A DNA stretch of 64,000 bases, taken from Coptis chinensis (taxonomy: Eukaryota; Streptophyta; Magnoliopsida; Ranunculales; Ranunculaceae). The stretch covers positions 35,146,001 through 35,210,000 of the forward strand of contig CM027380.1 in NCBI GenBank assembly GCA_015680905.1, given 5' to 3'. Below the pieces are notes generated by a model. It was not told the origin of the DNA. It searched no databases and saw only the letters and a program-made list of their open reading frames with translations. The position numbers and the translations under genes are program-made. Below, one piece after another: positions 34,627 through 46,139 of the stretch; the first letter of the stretch is position 1, and each line of letters starts with the position of its first letter.

Positions 34627-36139
34627 TGATAAACGATAAAATTGATTAGTCTACCTACGAAATGAACGATGAACTCAAAACGTAAGTAAACTAAAACTAA
34701 TTTACGTGTCTATATTTATCAAAGATATTTGTTTTCTACTCTCGAATCTATTGAAATAGAGTGGAGTCACAAATTCGTTCCACTCCTAGTGCTCTAGCAT
34801 GGAATGTTTTCTAATCTAATTAGTCGGTCTTAAGTCTAATGAGAGCTTTACGAAGGGGAATTATACTACGTTGCAATATGAAAAACAATATGTTGAATGT
34901 CACTACGAAATATATGGAAATAGTAATGTTCTTGAATCTAGATAAAGAATTAGAGGGGTATTAAATCCACCTCGAATCCAACTTAATCACCTAGAAGAGA
35001 CTGTTGTAATCCAATTCTTACGTTCTTACGGTAAGAATTGCTCGTTCTAATCTCTAATTAACATGGTATTTCTACCAATTATAACTAGCATGTGAGGTCG
35101 TCCACCCATTCTCACGGTGAAACACGACCTTCTAGAATGGAATAGACTCTACAACGCTTCTACACTATACAACTAAGTTTTCATCAAGGCTTCATCAACC
35201 ACTCTAATGGAGGTTTTAGCCTTGATTCATCAAACCATCATTTCCCATTGAAATTGAATACAACATATTACAAAGATTCTAACTTTATGAAATTTAACTA
35301 AACAATAATCGAAATCTAATTAATAACTAAGAATTGAATGATAACAAGAATTGAAATTAGATCTAATAAATTGTAAATGACAAAAATCGAAATTGAATAA
35401 TAATAACTATTTTATTTATCTAATTAAATGATGAACAATCATTCAAGGAATTAAATAAAAACAAGATATGAAACTAATTAAATTAAACTAATTAAATCTA
35501 AGGAAAACTAGATCTAGAATTAATTAATGGAGGCTACTAATCTAATCTTTAATCTAGGTCTAACTATCTACCATTAACAAAGAGTGAAGCTTTGGTTTTT
35601 ATACATTCAGATCCAAACATCGTGCATGGGCTTGGAGCCAGGTTTTGGGCCAGAGAATCAGGCCCAAAACCCAATTCTTTCAGTCCAAAAAGGCCTCTTC
35701 AACTGCAGTTGGCTTCAACAGAATTTTCATCATATTCTGCTAGTCTGATTGGGTCAAGGCTTAGACCATTGGAAAGTTCTTTCCGAGCCGGTCGTTTTGA
35801 CATAAGGTAGGCCCCATTCTGAGGTCTGAGTCCAAAGATACGGCCTTCGAAGTTCTGCTGACTTGTGTGTTGTTTCTGCCCGCGTCGACTTTTCAGCTTT
35901 TGACCGGGCTTTAGAAAGGCTTTATCTTCTTGAATCTTTGCCTTTAATCACAGAACTCCTTAGTAACCAACCTTTGCTCCTTTATCTCGCTAAAGTGGCA
36001 CATTTTTGCACATAATGGACTTTGAAGCCTGAAATGCATAAAAACACGTAATCAGTGTTAACTCTTAATTATTACTCACATAATTGGTCTAAAAATATGA
36101 TTATTAAGGGGTTAAAACTACAGTTTTGGGCTCTTATCA
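34627..36139 (-). repeat. 3' LTR of copy B (1,513 bp)
   Basis: Reverse complement of the A LTRs, complete at both ends (TGATAAGAGCCC at 36,139 and TTTATCA at 34,627). It directly abuts the A LTR, U5 to U5. Confidence 0.9.
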
Positions 36140-38016
36140 AACCACCCCCAAACAGCATTTTGCTTGTCCTCAAGCAAAGATGAGAAATTAGAATATGTGA
36201 CCAAAAATGGAGTTCTATCTACTCGTTTATTTGAGTGAATTGCATTGCATTGACCATATGCAACAAGGCCTTAAACCACTAGGAATTCTCTAGTGGACGA
36301 GTTATAGTCTCGTGAGAGTGTTCCAGTGAAGGTACTCACAAACTTCATCTATACTACAACGACTAAGAAATAAAACTATTGTTTCCTTATTCATGCTCTA
36401 AATTAACTATACCTCTCACTAGCAATGCATATAGAGTAATCAAGTCGAAACCCTAAGCTAATATATGCATAATAATCAATCATCTACTTAATAATAAACA
36501 TATATACAATGAGTAATGCTATGAAATGTAGTAACAGTCCGTTTAAAAACTTTGGAATAAGCGTCCTTAAGTAGGTTCTCACATAAAAGTCAAGACAAAA
36601 CAACTCGATTTTTCTACTCAAGTTTTGCTACTCCAATTAATGCAGTGGGCATACTTTACCTTACAATCTCAATGACACACAAGGAAGCCGAAGTTGATCA
36701 AACACATCTCCACTTACTATCCCACTAACCTATTCCTAATTGAGCTAGAGGTCTTTATTAGGTGTTGGGGATTAGGAGATGGTTTAAGAAGGAAGGAAAT
36801 GGATATTCAAAAGGGACAAGTCTGAGATAATAGAGTCTTCATATTATGTAACTAGAAAAACCTTGTTATTTACTTTTGCTTCTACACTTTGTTTCCATCC
36901 TTAGCCATATTTTTTTTTTTTTTTTCTTTGGCTTTTTGACTCCTTTTATTCTATTTTTTTTGAGTTTTTATTTTATTTATATTTATATTTTTCTTTTCTT
37001 TGGATGGAAACTTCTTTTCTTTATTTTCCTCAAGCAATTAACTAACTTTTGTTTACACGGGTTTTTCTTCTTCTTTCTTCCTTATTCTATTCTCAAAGCT
37101 TATCTAAATTGGGTAGGTTGAATTTTTTATTTTATTTTATTTTGTTTTGTTTTGTAACAGGGGTAAAAGGATTTGTGGTTTATGAAAGGGCTAATAAAAG
37201 GCTCGATTAGGGCCAAGCGGAAAATATACTTAGGTCGAATTTCTAGCTATATCGATCCAAAAGGGCCTAAATTCTCTCTTAGGACATGGTATAGTGGTCA
37301 AGCAAGTGGGCGTGTGATTTCTCTATTCGAATATACTTCTCCCTTCTCATTTCTCAAATGTTTCACTCATATAAAGGCTTTAGGGCTATATTCTCACAGA
37401 TTTGTAGAATCTCTAGCCTAGATTTCAGAAACTTAATCGCCAAATAATCATAGATACTTATGTAATATATTTATAGATAGATGCAAAGATTATTACCTAC
37501 ATATTAACCTAAGTTTCTAAAACTATTCTAATGCAAAAGCTACGTGAGACTTCTAGATTATTAAGAGCATAGAGAAAGAAACAATACCAATATTCCTAAG
37601 TGTATAGCATAAACTTTTTATTTTATTTTTATTTTTTATTTTTATTTTTTTAAGACAAATAATACGTAATATACAACCTAATATGTGCTTAACATTTACA
37701 TCGTGTTTATACCACCCCCCAAACAATTTGGGAGAAGGGGGTTCATGAAACATTTCAATAGCACAATTAAATTATGTAACTAACTAATTTTTATAATTTT
37801 TAACATTTTATAAACAAAAGTGCATAATTTACATCTTAAAAGTGTCTAATTTTTGCAAATATTTCTATCCCACCCCAAACAATCGAGCGCTTTGTCCTCA
37901 AAGTGTAAAGAGATAAGGAAAGAATTTACCATAGAAACGTGGCAAAAATTGGCGATTACCTCTAAAAATATTGTAAAGATGATATGATAATATGAAGCAC
38001 AATTAAATCGTGCGTA
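36140..38016 (-). other. 3' non-coding region of copy B with purine tract
   Basis: On the minus strand it ends gctgtttgggggtggtt next to the LTR (purine tract, 36,140-36,156). It holds earlier copies of the GAGGACAA...TTTGGGGGTGG module near 37,700-37,730 and 37,865-37,900. The hydrophobic frame at 36,876-37,121 is a T-rich shadow. Confidence 0.7.
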
Positions 38017-39208
38017 CTAACTAACACAAACTCTCTTTGGAGTAAACATGACAGGGCTTAGGGTGGCAACAAGATTTGAAATGAATACCAAAATACGCCA
38101 CCCCAAACAAAATTGGAAAACTCTTTTAAGTTTGAAATTTTTGTTTGGCCTATACTCTAGAAAGTTGGTATTGTCACGAAAACTTGGGTCTTTTAAAGTC
38201 GATTCTCTAGACTTATCTAAACATATGTATGAATATGCAGGTTTATCATATATCAACAACCTAAAATAGTTGTGGATCGCTCCATAAATAAATATCATGA
38301 AAAACATATCCAAACACAATCAAGCACCAAGATTTCCTACTACGACGCCTTCCTAGTGGAATGAAAAGTCGGATAGACCTATAACATAACCGAGCATGCA
38401 CCTTATGTTTCATCTTTGAACGAGAGGGTGTCCTAGTGAATAAGTGTGGAAAAGTGAATGGTTGTGGAAAATATGGTGGATTGGGATAAGTTTTAGAGGA
38501 AAGCATGAAAAAATGAGGATGTGGGTTTAGCACAAAACTCATTCATGGTGTAGTTAGGGGACCTGCCTCAAGTCTGAAAATGAAGGTGTCAAGTGGTTTA
38601 TCCTTGGGAAGTATTTGTTTATTAGGTGGATTTAAAAATCATGAAGCACGGAGAAAACTAAAGGATCGAGTGCAAACTTCGAGGTTCCTTTGAAAAGGTG
38701 GAGGCGGGGAATATTGGTGATGGAAGGTGAATGATTCTCACCTAGAGCTCTCAAGTCCATATCATCGAAATCTTGATATATGCAATACATTCCTCAATAG
38801 GTGGGTCAAAAGGATCAACTGGGATAGAGATTGAAAAATTCATCTTCCGTCATAGCATCAAGGGATGAATGGTTGTTGGCAAGGGGACTCGCGAAGTGGT
38901 AAAGAAGCGGTGCAAAAGAGTTCGCGAGAATTCTTCTTCGATTTAGCCTACTACCGAGGAGTCATTGTTAAAAGTCGGAATTTCGAAGGAAAGGAATTTG
39001 TTAATCTATTTCTCTGAAACATGTTTTTGAAGTAATCTTGAGCTAAGCTCTCGATCATGCTAACCTCGCCATTTGCGAGGAGGAATCGGATATCTTGTGT
39101 CCTCGTTTTGAAAACATTTACCTCAACGGAAAGATGGCCAAAAGACAAGGACATCGAACCATTCTGGCGGTTTATGAGCCGCCGCGTTGGCGCCAAGAAG
39201 GACGCCAA
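38017..39208 (-). pseudogene. Copy B: reading frame downstream of protease (broken)
   Basis: Fragments in different frames (39,208-38,951, 38,542-38,261, 38,319-38,017) match the single longer frame of copy A at 45,336-46,139. They share KTYPNPPYFPQPFTFPHLF and RKSWCLIVFGYVF. No RT motifs occur between protease and LTR. Function is unknown. Confidence 0.6.
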
Positions 39209-41271
39209 AATGATAGGTACGAAGTCGTTAGTGACTTACGTTAATGTCGAGGATAACGAAGTCGGTTTGGGTAGTAAAATTTTGGACTTTAACCAAAGAC
39301 GTTTTCAACCACACCCTTAGGATACTTAATAGACCGATCGACTAATTGCCATGTCATTTTAGTAGGTTGCATCTCCTCTAGACCTATTTGTTTATACAAA
39401 TAAAACTTGAGTAAGTTAACACTAGCCCCCAGTGTCTAGTAAGCGGTCGTCGTGTGAGAATCTCCTAAGGTGCATTGTCTGATGGGGCGACCGGTCCTTG
39501 TACTTAACAATTCCATTATCTTCGGATAAAGTTGGGAACTGCTCAGCCAGAAAGGCGTCTTTAGGTATGTTGGTCTTACGCCTAGTAGTGCACAACCCTT
39601 AAGAAACTTAAGCGTGGTTAGGTAGCTTTTTATAGCTTCGAGAAAAGGAAGGTTTATCGTTAGATTTTTGAAAACGTTCTAATCTCCTCAAAGTTAGTAT
39701 CCCCGGTTAGCATGGCTAATTTTCGAGGGAACGGTGGTTTCACTCTATATTTAGCGATGGCTCGACTTGATGTGTAACCTTGGCTTTACGTTTCTTAGGT
39801 TGTGGTTTAACCGGGTACCTCTACGGTGGTAGGTTCTTCGGTTTCTATTTCGGTATCTAGTTCGATATCCGTGTAGGAGTAATCTTGATGGGGTAACTAT
39901 AGGCATAGTTACTTTGTTATCAACCACTCTTCCGAACGAAGAGTGGTGATGGCATTTAGTCGACCTCACGGATGTAGTTTCCGTACTAGTATTACCGCTA
40001 CACCTCAAAAAGTCGCGGTTTGTTTGTTCTAGGTTGGGTATCGCCAACGAAACACGCCTTTGGTTGGGCTTTCTCTTGGGCTACTGTTGGTTTAAATTAT
40101 TTCGGTTTGTAGAATGTGTTGGTTAGATTGAGCCATGGTTTGGAAAAGTTGTTGGCTCACTTGTATGAAGGTGTCAAGACGATCCGGTTGTGTGGGTGTA
40201 GTAGTCACGGGTGGTGTATTTGAATGAACTATCTCGCTTGATTATTTATGGGCGGATTGTGATAGTTATTATTTACCGAACGATACCTCTATTAGCATTA
40301 TAATTATTATAACTACATTGACCTTGTGTTTGACTTTGTCGAGGTTGCACTTGGTTGTTATAATTATTATAATTACCGATCCGTCCTTGTTGTGGTGGAG
40401 CTTTGTTATAACTGTGCGTTGGCCTAACATATTGATTATTATACTCTGTAGGTGTGAATTGTTGGTTAATTTTCCAAACGAAGTTGGGATTTTGTTTCCA
40501 AAGGGGCGTTAGGTTCACTATTAATGGAACAAGAATGTTCATAGGCTATAGGACGATTAAAGTCGGGATGCTCGGGACTTCAACAAAACTACATGGATTT
40601 GAATTTACATTCATTACGGGGATAGGCTTTTGTTGTGTAAATGGCCTCTTCCTTTTTTGTGAGGGATTCAATTAGAGTTTTAAGCTCAGGATCTGATTTA
40701 ACCTCAAACATCTTTGGTAGCCTTAACTGTTGAAGAAGAACTAGCGGAGCGGAGTAATCGTCACTACCCCCCATTATTATTAAGCTTTAGTCCGATCTTC
40801 CAAAAATTTATATGCCTCGAGGATCCTTTACTTAGGAAACTACCCCATTCATTATGTCTAGGACTTCTTTATGGTGGTGTAGAAGTCCTTTGAAAAGGCG
40901 AACTAACGTGTCTTTTGCTAGGTGATGGTGTGGACACTCTATAAGGAGCTCGATTGAAATGATTCCAAGCCTCACGAAAATGATTCATGAGGATTACGTG
41001 AAAAGAAGTGAATCTTGGAAAGCATTTCATCCGTCTTAAGGGTGGGTAAAATGTTCCATAAACAAATGAACAAGTTTGGCCCACGAGTCCATAGAATTAA
41101 AGCGCCAGCAGCCAACCAAGAGGCCTTATCGCCTAAGGTGAAAGGGAATACCCTCAATTTAATTTGTTTCGCACCAACCGTAGGATGGTGGAATGTTATA
41201 AGGACTTGTTCAATCCTACGATGTAATGCGATAAGGTTTTCATGGTCTAAACCATGAAAAGCGGGTAACAA
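39160..41271 (-). pseudogene. Copy B gag and protease (broken)
   Basis: 41,271-40,870 is the Athila-type gag core: FHGLDHENLI, FPFTLGDKASWL, FLNILPTLKT-like and MLSKIHFF. 40,774-40,270 is the C-terminal linker, rich in Asn, Gln and Tyr. 39,480-39,160 is protease; the codon corresponding to the leucine before the active-site Asp is TAG and the Asp codon is changed, so this copy is inactive. Many frameshifts occur between the blocks. Confidence 0.75.
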
Positions 41272-41698
41272 ATTAAATATACTTGGGGGATGCGGAAATC
41301 CCCATCGGGTTTGCTAAAACGATGCAAGATTTAGGGCTATCGCCAAGGCTTTATAAAAGTCGAGAGAGAGTCTCTCTTTCTTCATCCATAATATCGGTGG
41401 TGTGTGTGAAATAGTAGCTAGAGGTGTAGTGGGTGGGAAACTAGATAGACTTGTTTGTTGACGTTGCCGTAATTACGTTAGTTGTTTTCTTCGACTAGAC
41501 CTTAATCTCATGCAAGACTAAGTCGAACTTAACTAAACATGCAACACTCCAAACAATTCTGATATACTAGTAGAAACCTCTAACTGGAGATGCGAGGTGT
41601 GGAAGAAAGGAATACCTGATTGCGTCCTTGCTTCGCTTATGAATAATGTCTTGTTTACGCGTGTTCAATGTAAATAACAAGTTAGAACACTGAAAAAT

Positions 41699-42090
41699 TT
41701 AAAAATCGAAGTTTGAAACAAACCTGTTGAAATCCGGGATATTTGGCTTAGGGCACAAAATTCGCGCGAGAGGCTTTGTCGCTCCTTTGTTCTCAGAATT
41801 TAGCGGTCGCTTCGTGGGTCCAAAGAAGTTAGGGCGGTCGCGCTTCGGTGTGGGCGGTCGCTCCGCGTTCCAAGAATCGAGCGGCTGGTCGCTTCGGTAT
41901 GGGCGCCGAGTCACGCCCGTTTCCAAGAACTTAGCGGTCGTCGCTCTTTTTATGCTGCGTGATGCGTAATTTCTCGAACTTTTCAATGTTCAATGAAATA
42001 GATAACCACAGTATGAATCAAACAAGGGTGGGTGGGTTTAATGGGACTTAAAAATGACTAATTCTACTATGAAAACAATGCTAAGGTGAA
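41699..42090 (-). other. Copy B leader with GC-rich repeats
   Basis: Between primer site and gag. At 41,800-41,950 a GCGGTCGCTTCGG-type motif recurs about five times in a GC island within AT-rich DNA. The homologous part of copy A (42,440-42,610) is strongly degraded. The 95-codon frame here is a by-product of the GC-rich repeat. Confidence 0.55.
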
Positions 42091-42110
42091 CTAAGATGGC
42101 AGCGGCGCCA
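42091..42110 (-). promoter_or_regulatory. Primer binding site of copy B
   Basis: TGGCGCCGCTGCC on the minus strand, two bases after the LTR end TTTATCA. This resembles the TGGCGCCGTTGCC site used by Athila-type elements (tRNA-Asp in the literature as I recall it). Confidence 0.75.
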
Positions 42111-42112
42111 TT

Positions 42113-42328
42113 TGATAAACAAAAAAAATGATAGAGTTTACCTACGAAATGAACGATGAAACTCAAAACGTAAGTAAACTAAACTAATTTTATGGGAAGC
42201 AATCAAATTTTACGTAAGAAAACAAATATCTTTGATAAATATAGACACGTAAATTAGTTTTAGTTTACTTACGTTTTTAGTTCATCGTTCATTTCGTAGG
42301 TAAACTCTATCAGTTTTTTTGTTTATCA
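42113..42328. repeat. Palindrome centre: LTR end stubs of B (-) and A (+)
   Basis: 42,113-42,190 is a 78-bp U5 end in minus orientation. 42,191-42,218 is a short spacer. 42,219-42,328 is a 110-bp U5 end in plus orientation. The two stubs share aaactctatca next to a T-run, a variant absent from the three full LTRs. The remaining ~1.4 kb of both 5' LTRs is missing. Confidence 0.8.
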
Positions 42329-42330
42329 AA

Positions 42331-42348
42331 TGGCCGCCGCCATCTTAG
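42331..42348 (+). promoter_or_regulatory. Primer binding site of copy A
   Basis: TGGCCGCCGCCATCTTAG, a slightly altered form of the site in copy B, two bases after TTTATCA. Confidence 0.65.
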
Positions 42349-43089
42349 TTGCACTTTAGCATTGTTTTCATAGTAGAATTAGTCATTTTAAGTCCCATTA
42401 AACCCACCCACCCTTTGTTTGATTCATACCGCGGGTTATTCATTTCAGCGCTGAAAAATTCCGCTAAAAATTACATCGAGCGCATCACGCTTATAAGGAG
42501 CACCTACTCTGCTTCTCTACAACAACACAAGCGCCACCCATCATACCGAAGCCACCCGCTTAACTTATCGAACACGGAGCGGACCGCCAAGGCTTCTATG
42601 CGCGAAATTTTTTGCACTGCTCTAAGCAAAATTTTTCGGATTTCTACAGTTTGTTTCAACTTTGATTTTTAAGTTTTTCAGTGTTCTAACTTGTTAATTA
42701 CAATCAACACGCCAGAAACAAGACGCTATTCATAAGCTTAAGCAAGGACGCCATCGTATTCCTTTCTTCCATACCTCGTGATCTCCGCTAGAGGTTCATA
42801 CTAATATATCAAGATTGTTTGGATTGTTGTCGTGTTTAGACTTAGACTTGCATGAGATTAAGGTCCGGTCGAGAAAACACCGAACGTAATTAACCGCCAA
42901 CGCCAACAAACAAATCTATCGAAAGTATACCAATCACTACACCTCTAACTACTATCCCACCAACCACACCGACACAATGGCTGAAGAAAGAGAGACTCCT
43001 CTCTCTCCGACTTTTACAAAGCCTTGAGCGATAGCCCTAAATCTTGCATCGCTCTAGCGTAATCTGGGGGGATTTTCGAATTCCCCAAA
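42349..43089 (+). other. Copy A leader
   Basis: Non-coding region between primer site and gag; aligns to 41,330-42,090 inverted. The frame starting near 42,349 is not conserved in copy B. Confidence 0.5.
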
Positions 43090-44480
43090 TATATTTAATT
43101 TGTTACCCGCTTTTCATGGTTTAGACCATGAAAACCTTATCACACATTAGCGAGGGATTGAACAAGTCCTTATAACATTCCACCATCCTACGGTTGGTGC
43201 GAACAAATTAAATTGAGGGTATTCCCTTTCACCTTAGCCGATAAGGCGTGTCTTGGTTAACTCCGCCCAAGCCTTAATTCTCGTGGACTTATGGGCCAAA
43301 CTTGTTCAAATTTGTTTATGGAACATTTTTACCCACCCCTTAAGACGGATGAAATGCTTTCCAAGATTCACTTCTTCGGCTTAATCCTCATGAATCATTT
43401 TCGAGGCTTGGAATCGCTTCACCGATCTCCTTATAGAGTGTCCACACTATCACCTAGCAAAAGACACGCTAGTTCGTGTTTTTTCAAAGGACTTCTACAC
43501 CACCATAAAGAAGTCCTAGACATAATGAATGGGGTAGTTTCCTAATAAAGGAGCCTCGTGAGGCATATAAATTTTTGGAAGATCGACTTAGCGTAATAAT
43601 AATTGGGGGTAGTGACGATTACTCCCCGCCCGCTAGTTCTTCTTCAACGCTTAAGGCTACCAAGATGTTTGAGGTTAAATCAGATCCCGAGCTAAAACTC
43701 TAATTGAATCCCTCACAAAAAGGTAGAGGCCATTTCTGTACAACAAAAGCCTATCCCCGAATGAATGTAAATTCAAATCCATGTAGTTTCTGGTTGAGTC
43801 CCGAAAGCATCCCGACTCCCATCGTCCCTATAGCCTATGAACATTCTTGTTCCATTAATAGTGAACCTAACGCCCCTTGGAGACAAAATCCCAACTACAG
43901 TTGGAGAAATAACCAACAAGTCACACCTATAGGGTACAATAATCAATATGTTAGGCCAACACACAATTATAACCTAGCTCCACCACAACAAGGACAGGAT
44001 CAGGGTAATTATAATAATTATAACAACCAAGTGCAACCTCGACAAAGTCAAGCACAAGGTCAATGTAGTTATAATAATTATAATGCTAATAGAGGTATCG
44101 TTCCGGTAAATAATAACTATCACAATCCGCCCATAAATAATCAACGCGAGATAGTTCCAAATACACACCACCCGCGACTACTACACCCACACAACCGATC
44201 GCCTTGACACCTTCATACAAGTGAGCCAACAACTTTTCCAAACCATGGCTCAATCTAACCAACACATTCTACAATCTGCTAATAATTTAAACCAACAGTT
44301 AGCCCAAGAGAAAGCCCAACCAAAAGGCGTGTTTCCGGGCCAAGCGATACCCAACCCTAGAATAGCAAACACAGCCTTTGAGGTAGACGGTAATACTAGT
44401 ACTGAAAACTACATCCGTAGGTCAGCTAAATGCCATCACCACTCTCTCGTTCTGGAAGAGTGGTTGATAACAAAGTAACT
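43090..44480 (+). pseudogene. Copy A gag (broken)
   Basis: The gag core spans about 43,090-43,545 in at least three frames, with HFYPPLKTDEMLSKIHFF and KEVLDIMNG recognisable. A linker rich in Asn, Gln, Tyr and Pro follows at 43,704-44,207 (YNNQYVRPTHNYN), then FPGQAIPNPRIANTAFE near 44,330. In active relatives Gag forms the particle that encloses the RNA. Several frameshifts make this copy nonfunctional. Confidence 0.75.
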
Positions 44481-44868
44481 ATGCCTATAGTTACCCCATC
44501 AAGATTCCTACACCGGATATCGAACTAGATACCGAAATAGAAATCAAGAACCTACCACCGTAGAGGTACCAGCTTAAATCACAACCTAAGAAACAGAAAG
44601 CCAAGGTTACACATCAAGTCGAGCCATACGCTAAATATAGAGCAAAACCACCGTTCCCTCAGAAATTAGCCATGCTAACCAGGGATACTAACTTTGAGGA
44701 GATTAGGAACGTTTTCAAAAATCTAACGATAAACCTTCCTTTTCTCGGCTATAAAAAGCTACCTAACCACGCTTAAGTTTCTTAAGGAGTTGTGCACTAC
44801 TAGGCGTAAGACCAACATACCTAAAGATGCCTTTCTAACCCAACAGCTCCCAACTTTATCCTAAAATA

Positions 44869-45243
44869 ATGGAATTGTTAAGTACAAGGACCCCGGTCGC
44901 CCTATCAGATAATGCACCTTTTAGAGATTCTCACATGACGACCGCGCTACTAGACTTGGGGGCTAGTGTTAACTTACTCCCGTTTTATTTGTATAAACAA
45001 ATAGGTCTAGAGGAGATGCAACCTACTAAAATGACATTGCAATTAGCTGATTGGTCTATTAAATATCCTAAGGGTGTGGTTGAAAACGTGCTGGTTAAAG
45101 TCCAAAATTTTTACTACCCAGAAGTCACTAACGACTCTGTACCTATCATTTTAGGGCGTCCCTTCTTGGCTACTGCCAACGCTCTTATAAACTGCTGCGA
45201 TGGTTCGATGTCCTTGTCCTTTGGCCATCTTTCATTGAGGTAA
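44869..45243 (+). pseudogene. Copy A protease domain
   Basis: Open for 124 codons. It contains TALLDLGASVNLLPFYLYKQ, LADWSIKYPKGVVENVLVKV and VPIILGRPFLATANALI, the pattern of Athila-type gypsy proteases, in which D-L-G replaces D-T/S-G. The frame is cut off from gag by earlier shifts (44,480-44,869), so it is not translated as part of Gag-Pro. No RT follows. Confidence 0.85.
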
Positions 45244-45335
45244 ATGTTTTTAAAAACGAGGACACAAGATCCCGATTCCTCTACAAATGGCGAGGTTAGC
45301 ATGATCGAGAGCTTAGCTCAAGATTACTTCAAAAC

Positions 45336-46139
45336 ATGTTTTCGAGAAACAGATTAACAAATTCCTTTCCTTCGAAATTCGACTTTAACAATAACTCCCC
45401 GGTAGTAGACGAAATCGAGAAGAATTCTCTGCACTCTTTTGCACCGCTTCTTTACCACTTTCGAGTCCCCCTTGCCAACAACCATTCATCCCTTGATGCT
45501 ATGACGGAAGATGAATTTTTCAATCTCTATCCCAGTGATCCTTTTGACCCACCTATTAAGGAATGTCTTGCATATATCAAGATTTTTGATGATATGGACT
45601 TGAGAGCTCTAGCTGAGAATCATTCACCTTCCATCACCAATATTCCCCACCCTCCACCTTTTCAAAGGAACCTCGAGTTTGCACTCGATCCTTTAGTTTC
45701 TCCTATGCTTCATGATTTTTTAAATCCACCTAGTAAACAAATACTTACCAAGGATAAACCACTTGACACCTTCATTTTCAGACTTGAGACAGTCCCTAAC
45801 TACACCATGAATGAGTTTTGTGCTAAACCCACACCCTCATTTTTTCCATGCTTTCCCTCTAAAACTTATCCCAATCCACCATATTTTCCACAACCATTCA
45901 CTTTTCCACACTTGTTCACTAGGACACCCTCTCGTTCAAAGATGAAACATAAGGTGCATGCTCTCGGTTTATGTTATAGGTCTATCCGACTTCGCTTTCA
46001 TTCCACTAGGCTGCGTCGTAGGAAATCTTGGTGCTTGATTGTGTTTGGATATGTTTTCTGTGATATTTATTTATGGAACGATCCACAACTATTTCAGTTG
46101 TTGATATATGATAAACTGCATATTCATACATATGTTTAG
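45336..46139 (+). pseudogene. Copy A: open frame downstream of protease, unknown
   Basis: 267 codons open, in a different frame from protease. It starts in sequence that continues the protease tail (SMIESLAQDYFK homologue, then PSKFDFNN). The first half is acidic (MTEDEFFNLYPSDPFDPPIK). The second half is Pro/Phe-rich (YPNPPYFPQPFTFPHLF) and then basic, followed by a hydrophobic stretch SWCLIVFGYVFCDIYLW that could span a membrane. None of the RT, RNase H or integrase motifs is present. Homologous fragments occur in copy B. I do not recognise a family; the place of the hydrophobic segment recalls the env-like region of Athila elements, which is only a suggestion. Confidence 0.55.

Noticed and set aside
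36876-37121. Hydrophobic 81-codon frame
   Set aside because: Encoded by T-rich non-coding DNA of copy B; the homologous place in copy A has no such frame.
44940-44990. D-L-G instead of D-T/S-G in the copy A protease as a killing mutation
   Set aside because: Athila-type plant proteases commonly carry D-L-G here, so it is a family trait, not damage. The copy B change is real damage.
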